Source: Gammaproteobacteria bacterium (GTDB lineage: Bacteria > Pseudomonadota > Gammaproteobacteria > Poriferisulfidales > Poriferisulfidaceae). From it: a stretch of DNA of 8,560 nucleotides. The stretch's first letter is position 1, and every line of letters starts with the position of its first letter. Shown one piece after another: positions 5,205 through 8,560 of this stretch. The stretch covers positions 1-8,560 of the forward strand of contig RKRZ01000050.1 of the NCBI GenBank assembly GCA_007571105.1. Reading direction: 5' to 3'. A model generated the notes under the pieces. That model saw nothing but the letters and a program-made list of their open reading frames with translations. It ran no database searches and was not told the DNA's origin. Position numbers and translations under genes: made by a program.

Positions 5205-6899
5205 TCAGTCGTCTTTTTTACGCGAGGTACGCTCAAGCAGCGTGTCCCGAATTATACCACCGAGAGAGCGGCTGATTTTGGGCGCTTCGGCCTTGTAGTC
5301 TTCCATGGCCTGCTTCTCATCCGCCTGATCTTTGGCGCGCACAGACAGAGTGACGCTGCGCTTTTTCAGATCAATGGATTGCACGACTGCTTCCAGTTCT
5401 TCGCCGACTTTGACATGCTCGCGAGCATCTTCGACTTTTTCCTGCGACAACTCGGATGCGGGAATCGTGCCGGCAACATCCTCCGCCAGCGTCACCGTCA
5501 CGCTGCGAGGCTCGGCTTCTGCCACCGTGCACATGACATTGCTTCCCTTCGGGTTCTGTCGCGCCCATTCCTGCATCGGATCATCGTCCAGTTGCTTGAT
5601 GCCGAGAGACACGCGTTCGCGCTCCACGTCAACCGACAGCACACGCGCTTCAATTTCGTGTCCTTTCTGGTAGTTGCGAATGAGCTCTTCGCCGGGTTCC
5701 GTCCAGGACAGGTCCGACAGATGAATCAATCCGTCAATGCCGCCTTCCAGGCCGACAAAAACGCCAAAGTCGGTAATCGATTTGACGGTGCCGGTGACTT
5801 TAGAGCCCTTGGAGTACATGGCCGCGAAGGCCTCCCAGGGATTGTCGGTGCACTGCTTGATGCCGAGCGAGATGCGCCGGCGTTCAAGATCAATTTCCAG
5901 CACCTTGACTTCGACCGCCTCGCCCATGGTGACCATTCGCGAGGGATTCGGATTGCGCGAGGTCCAGTCCATTTCCGAGGCGTGCACCAACCCTTCGATG
6001 CCGTCCTCGATTTCAACGAAGCAGCCGTAATCGGTGATGCTGGTGACTTTGCCGCTGACCTGGCTGCCGACCGAATAGCGGTCGGTGATGTTCTCCCAGG
6101 GGTCTTGGGTGAGCTGTTTGATGCCGAGGGAGACCCGGCCGCTTTCCGGATCGTAACTCAGGATTTTGACGTCGATCTCCTGGCCGATTTCAACCACATC
6201 TGAGGGGTGATGAATGCGCCGCCAGGCCATGTCGGTGATGTGCAGCAAGCCGTCTGCGCCGCCCAGGTCCAGAAAAGCGCCATAGTCGGTGAGGTTCTTC
6301 ACCGTGCCGCGCACGACGCCGGACTCGGACAGTTTCTGCAAAATCGCGTTGCGCTCGGCGCTGTGTTCGACTTCAATGACGGCGCGTCGAGAGACCACCA
6401 CGTTGTCCCGTCGCCGATCAATCTTGATAATTTTGAACTCCAACTCCCGATGTTCCAGATAGGCGGTGTCCCGCACTGGGCGGACGTCGACCAGAGAGCC
6501 GGGCAGAAAGGCGCGCACTGCGGAGTTGAGGTTGATGGTGAAGCCGCCCTTGACTTTGCTTGCAATGGTGCCGGTGACTTTGGTGCCTTCCTCGTAGGCT
6601 TTCTCCAAGTCGTTCCAGATGCGGATGCGTTTGGCGCGCTCGCGCGACATGCGCGTCTCGCCGCTGCCGTCTTCCAGCGCGTCGAGGGAGACTTCGACAA
6701 CGTCGCCGACGGCAACTTCCAGTTGGCCGTCCGCGTCGCGGAACTGGTCAATCGGGATGAAGCATTCGGATTTGAGGCCGGCGCTGACGATGACGGTATC
6801 GGACTGAATGTCAACAACGGTGCCGTCAATGATGGAGCCTGGACGGATTTGCAGGCGTGAAATATTCTCTTCGAGAAGTTCTGCGAAGGATTCGCTCAT
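5205..6899 (-). CDS. rpsA: 30S ribosomal protein S1
   Basis: A 564-residue S1 protein (E. coli S1 has 557), which binds mRNA on the small subunit and helps unfold structured or weakly Shine-Dalgarno-bearing leaders. Seen: the N-terminal ribosome-docking start MSESFAELLEE, then six S1 OB-fold repeats at roughly 20-87, 105-171, 193-261, 278-348, 365-435 and 452-521. Repeats 3-5 are the most regular, with TDYGAF/TDYGCF/TDFGVF and the repeated SLGIKQ motif; this is also visible at DNA level as recurring near-identical segments (for example around 5595, 5860 and 6120). A short basic tail ends the protein. The ATG at 6899 is chosen on family homology; the open frame extends 22 codons upstream into cmk without similarity. 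The site before the ATG lacks a strong Shine-Dalgarno (only AAGG about 12 nt upstream), in keeping with the known S1-autoregulated start in E. coli. Confidence 0.98.
   Translation of the reverse strand: MSESFAELLEENISRLQIRPGSIIDGTVVDIQSDTVIVSAGLKSECFIPIDQFRDADGQLEVAVGDVVEVSLDALEDGSGETRMSRERAKRIRIWNDLEKAYEEGTKVTGTIASKVKGGFTINLNSAVRAFLPGSLVDVRPVRDTAYLEHRELEFKIIKIDRRRDNVVVSRRAVIEVEHSAERNAILQKLSESGVVRGTVKNLTDYGAFLDLGGADGLLHITDMAWRRIHHPSDVVEIGQEIDVKILSYDPESGRVSLGIKQLTQDPWENITDRYSVGSQVSGKVTSITDYGCFVEIEDGIEGLVHASEMDWTSRNPNPSRMVTMGEAVEVKVLEIDLERRRISLGIKQCTDNPWEAFAAMYSKGSKVTGTVKSITDFGVFVGLEGGIDGLIHLSDLSWTEPGEELIRNYQKGHEIEARVLSVDVERERVSLGIKQLDDDPMQEWARQNPKGSNVMCTVAEAEPRSVTVTLAEDVAGTIPASELSQEKVEDAREHVKVGEELEAVVQSIDLKKRSVTLSVRAKDQADEKQAMEDYKAEAPKISRSLGGIIRDTLLERTSRKKDD
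5251..5259 (-). promoter_or_regulatory. Candidate extended -10 promoter for ihfB inside rpsA
   Basis: The minus strand reads TGG-TATAAT (5259-5251), a perfect -10 with a TGn extension, embedded in the last 20 codons of rpsA. It lies where GGT-ATA-ATT encodes Gly-Ile-Ile and uses the normally rare ATA codon. Initiation near 5244 would give a leader of about 53 nt before the ihfB ATG. There is no clear -35. E. coli ihfB also has its own promoters near the end of rpsA, which agrees with this location. Confidence 0.55.
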
Positions 6900-6916
6900 G
6901 AGGATGGGTGCCTTTG

Positions 6917-7600
6917 TCAGTGTGGGGTTGGTGAATCGGGCAGGCGAGCCCGAACCTGGGCGCAAACCTCTTCGATCGAATACGCGCCGGTATCGAGCAA
7001 AAAGGCATCCGGAGTCTGAATCAGCGGCGCGGCGTGGCGCTGCATGTCCTGCTGATCGCGCAGGGTCAATTCCTGGATAAGCGCGCCAATTTTAGCATCG
7101 ACTCCCATGGCTTTCAACTGGGCTTGCCGCCGTTGCGCCCGAATTTCAAGCGAAGCGGTCAGAAATACCTTCAGGACCGCGTCCGGGAATACGACGCTGG
7201 CCATGTCGCGCCCGTCCGCAACCAATCCCGGGGCTTGACGCGCTGCGCGCTGTCGGGGCAGCAACTCCCTGCGCACTTCCGGGTGTGAGGCAATGGAAGA
7301 GGAAGCGGCACCAACTTCCGGGGTGCGGATCTGTTCGCTGATGTCTTTTCCCGACAACCACAATTGCAACCCTGGTGTCTCAAAACGGACTTCCAATTCC
7401 ATGTCATGCGCCGCTTTTCCGCAAGCACGGGCATCATCAAGGTCAATCTGTTGCAGAAGAATGGTGTAGGCACAGGCACGGTAAAGTGCGCCCGAATCCA
7501 GATAGTGCCAGCCCAACTCTCGAGCCAACTCGCGTGCAAGCGTGCCTTTGCCGGAACCTGCCGTTCCGTCAATTGCAATGGCAGGGATGGGGTTATCCAT
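6917..7600 (-). CDS. cmk: Cytidylate kinase
   Basis: A 227-residue cytoplasmic kinase that phosphorylates CMP and dCMP with ATP, recycling pyrimidine nucleotides for RNA, DNA and phospholipid synthesis. Seen: the P-loop GTAGSGKGT (12-20), YLDSGALYRA with the conserved CMP-site Asp-Ser-Gly (35-37), DGRDMASVVFPDA (129-141), RAQRRQAQLK (154-163), and the lid-region RDQQDMQRHAAPL (181-193). The motif usually reads DGRDMGTVVFPDA, so the Gly-Thr pair is Ala-Ser here, a mild change. The ATG at 7600 overlaps the aroA stop by 8 nt (ATGGATAA), a classic translational coupling arrangement. The open frame continues 87 codons upstream inside aroA without similarity. It is followed 17 nt later by rpsA, and its 3' half contains a predicted rpsA promoter. 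Confidence 0.97.
   Translation of the reverse strand: MDNPIPAIAIDGTAGSGKGTLARELARELGWHYLDSGALYRACAYTILLQQIDLDDARACGKAAHDMELEVRFETPGLQLWLSGKDISEQIRTPEVGAASSSIASHPEVRRELLPRQRAARQAPGLVADGRDMASVVFPDAVLKVFLTASLEIRAQRRQAQLKAMGVDAKIGALIQELTLRDQQDMQRHAAPLIQTPDAFLLDTGAYSIEEVCAQVRARLPDSPTPH
7087..7115 (-). promoter_or_regulatory. Predicted sigma70 promoter for rpsA inside cmk
   Basis: The minus strand carries TTGAAA (7115-7110, 5 of 6 match), a spacer of exactly 17 nt, and TAAAAT (7092-7087, 5 of 6 match) preceded by TGC, an extended -10. This is the best full promoter match noticed in the window. Initiation near 7080 gives a leader of about 180 nt before the rpsA ATG, all within cmk apart from the last 17 nt. 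Ribosomal protein S1 needs far more transcript than aroA or cmk, and E. coli rpsA likewise has promoters within or near cmk. Confidence 0.6.
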
Positions 7601-8560
7601 CGCGCAATTGAAGTCCGGCCGTTCGTGCCAGATCGGCGAAGCCGGGAAAAGAGGTTGCCGCCCAACCGGCATCTTCAATCGTGATTGTGTCGGAGGAGGC
7701 AAGAGAGGCAATGGCGAAGGCCATGGCAACGCGGTGGTCTTGGTGACTTTGCACGGTTCCCCCGCGAATGGGGCCGCCAGTGATGCGCATGAAGTCATCG
7801 CTGGTCTCAACGGAAATCCCAAGTGCGCGCAATCCCTCTGCCATAGCGGCGATGCGATCACTCTCCTTCAGCCGCAACTCTCCCACGTCGCGAAATTCCG
7901 TGACACCTTCCGCACATGCCGCTGCAATGCACAGAACCGGAAACTCATCAATGGCGTTCGGTACCAGCTCAGGGTCGACGCGGATGCCGGTGAGTGTGCT
8001 GTGGCGCACGCGCAAGGCTCCAACAGGCTCAGGAGCATCCGGCTCGGTGAGGTGGACTTCGATGTCGGCGCCCATTGCTTGCAGGATGCGCAACACGCCA
8101 TCGCGGCGCGGATTGAGGCCCACGTGAGGCAGAAACAGTTCGGAGTTGGGTGCAATGCAGGCGGCTACCACAAAAAATGCGGCAGCCGACAGATCTCGGG
8201 GAATGGCAATGTTGGCCCCCTGCAGGGATTGTTCGCCGGCGATGCAGATGCGCAGGCCATCGACTTCGCAGTGCGCGCCAAAAGCCGGCAGCATGCGCTC
8301 GGTGTGATCCCGTGAAGGAGCCGTCTCGACCAAGCACATGCGTCCTTCGGCGCACAGGCCGGCAAGCAGAATGGCGGATTTCACTTGCGCGCTGGCAATG
8401 GGCTGCTCATGTGTGTGTCCTCGCAGGTGAGTATGGGGAGTGATACGGATCGGAGCGTGTCCGTCCTCGGTTTCAATTGGCGCACCCATCGCCCGCAAAG
8501 GGGTTGCAACGCGCTCCATTGGGCGTCGGGACAGCGAAGCGTCGCCGATCAGTGTTACCG
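7593..8560 (-). CDS. aroA: 3-phosphoshikimate 1-carboxyvinyltransferase (EPSP synthase), 5' end cut off by the window
   Basis: The enzyme joins phosphoenolpyruvate to shikimate 3-phosphate in the shikimate pathway (cytoplasm) and is the target of glyphosate. About 321 C-terminal residues of a usual 430-450 are present; the frame is open to the right edge. Seen, numbered within the fragment: GDASLSRRPM (5-14), SAQVKSAILLAGL (56-68), RDHTERM (83-89), IDEFPVL with the catalytic-type Asp204, ELRLKESDR with Glu231 (about 227-235), and QDHRVAM (273-279). SAQVKSA and RDHTE-M are typical of the class II enzymes rather than the E. coli class I form, which has ASSQFLTALL at the first position. The gene ends in a TAA shared with the cmk start, so the two are co-translated. 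Function is secure; the class call is from motif memory only. Confidence 0.97.
   Translation of the reverse strand, partial: VTLIGDASLSRRPMERVATPLRAMGAPIETEDGHAPIRITPHTHLRGHTHEQPIASAQVKSAILLAGLCAEGRMCLVETAPSRDHTERMLPAFGAHCEVDGLRICIAGEQSLQGANIAIPRDLSAAAFFVVAACIAPNSELFLPHVGLNPRRDGVLRILQAMGADIEVHLTEPDAPEPVGALRVRHSTLTGIRVDPELVPNAIDEFPVLCIAAACAEGVTEFRDVGELRLKESDRIAAMAEGLRALGISVETSDDFMRITGGPIRGGTVQSHQDHRVAMAFAIASLASSDTITIEDAGWAATSFPGFADLARTAGLQLRDG

Noticed and set aside
5595..6140. Repeated DNA segments within rpsA as a possible inserted repeat element
   Set aside because: They correspond exactly to the homologous S1 domains (SLGIKQ and TDYG motifs) and are normal internal gene repeats.
4947..6203. 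Long open frame of 418 codons on the plus strand opposite rpsA and ihfB
   Set aside because: It is antisense to two certain genes, its translation is a compositional shadow with no recognisable family, and it crosses the rpsA/ihfB junction. Long antisense frames are expected opposite GC-rich coding sequence.
6900..6965. N-terminal extension of ribosomal protein S1 by 22 residues into cmk
   Set aside because: MSESFAELLEE at 6899 is the conserved S1 N-terminus; the upstream part is cmk sequence read in another frame.
7601..7861. N-terminal extension of Cmk by 87 residues into aroA
   Set aside because: The P-loop starts 11 residues after the ATG at 7600, as usual for the family, and the upstream part is out-of-frame aroA.
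7542..8315. 257-codon plus-strand open frame opposite aroA
   Set aside because: Fully antisense to conserved EPSP synthase sequence and without recognisable features.

Overview
The window reads as a moderately GC-rich chromosomal segment of a gammaproteobacterium. The evidence is the gene order aroA-cmk-rpsA-ihfB-lapA-lapB-pyrF, which is a conserved core block in that class, together with a LapA/LapB pair, an IhfB subunit and a six-domain ribosomal protein S1. Genus cannot be told from the sequence. Every gene is on the minus strand, so transcription runs from high to low coordinates. Most of the region is housekeeping. I see no tRNA, rRNA, insertion sequence, phage gene or CRISPR array.

Layout in the direction of transcription: the 3' part of aroA (EPSP synthase, class II-like) enters from the right edge and overlaps the start of cmk (CMP kinase) by 8 nt. 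A good predicted sigma70 promoter sits inside cmk upstream of rpsA. rpsA is followed by ihfB, which has its own extended -10 element inside the 3' end of rpsA. A second extended -10 element precedes lapA. lapA and lapB are 3 nt apart, and pyrF follows lapB after 5 nt, probably from a TTG start. This cluster links aromatic amino acid precursor synthesis (aroA), nucleotide metabolism (cmk, pyrF), translation (rpsA), DNA architecture (ihfB) and control of LPS synthesis (lapAB).

After pyrF comes a 273-nt non-coding region that is the most interesting part of the window. It holds a 28-bp sequence present twice in tandem (one mismatch), each copy carrying a perfect TATAAT box. The second copy runs directly into a textbook cobalamin riboswitch, and a leader with competing hairpins leads to the Shine-Dalgarno of the next gene. 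That gene encodes a BtuB-type TonB-dependent outer-membrane receptor, so the unit is a B12-sensing uptake gene. A truncated gene for a SCO1/SenC copper chaperone runs off the left edge, 79 bp after btuB. It may be read from btuB or from a weak promoter of its own.

I found no previously undescribed system. The points most worth a second look are the duplicated promoter/P1 segment in front of the riboswitch, the possible anti-Shine-Dalgarno switch in its expression platform, the TTG start of pyrF, promoters embedded in coding sequence, and the atypical C-terminus of BtuB.
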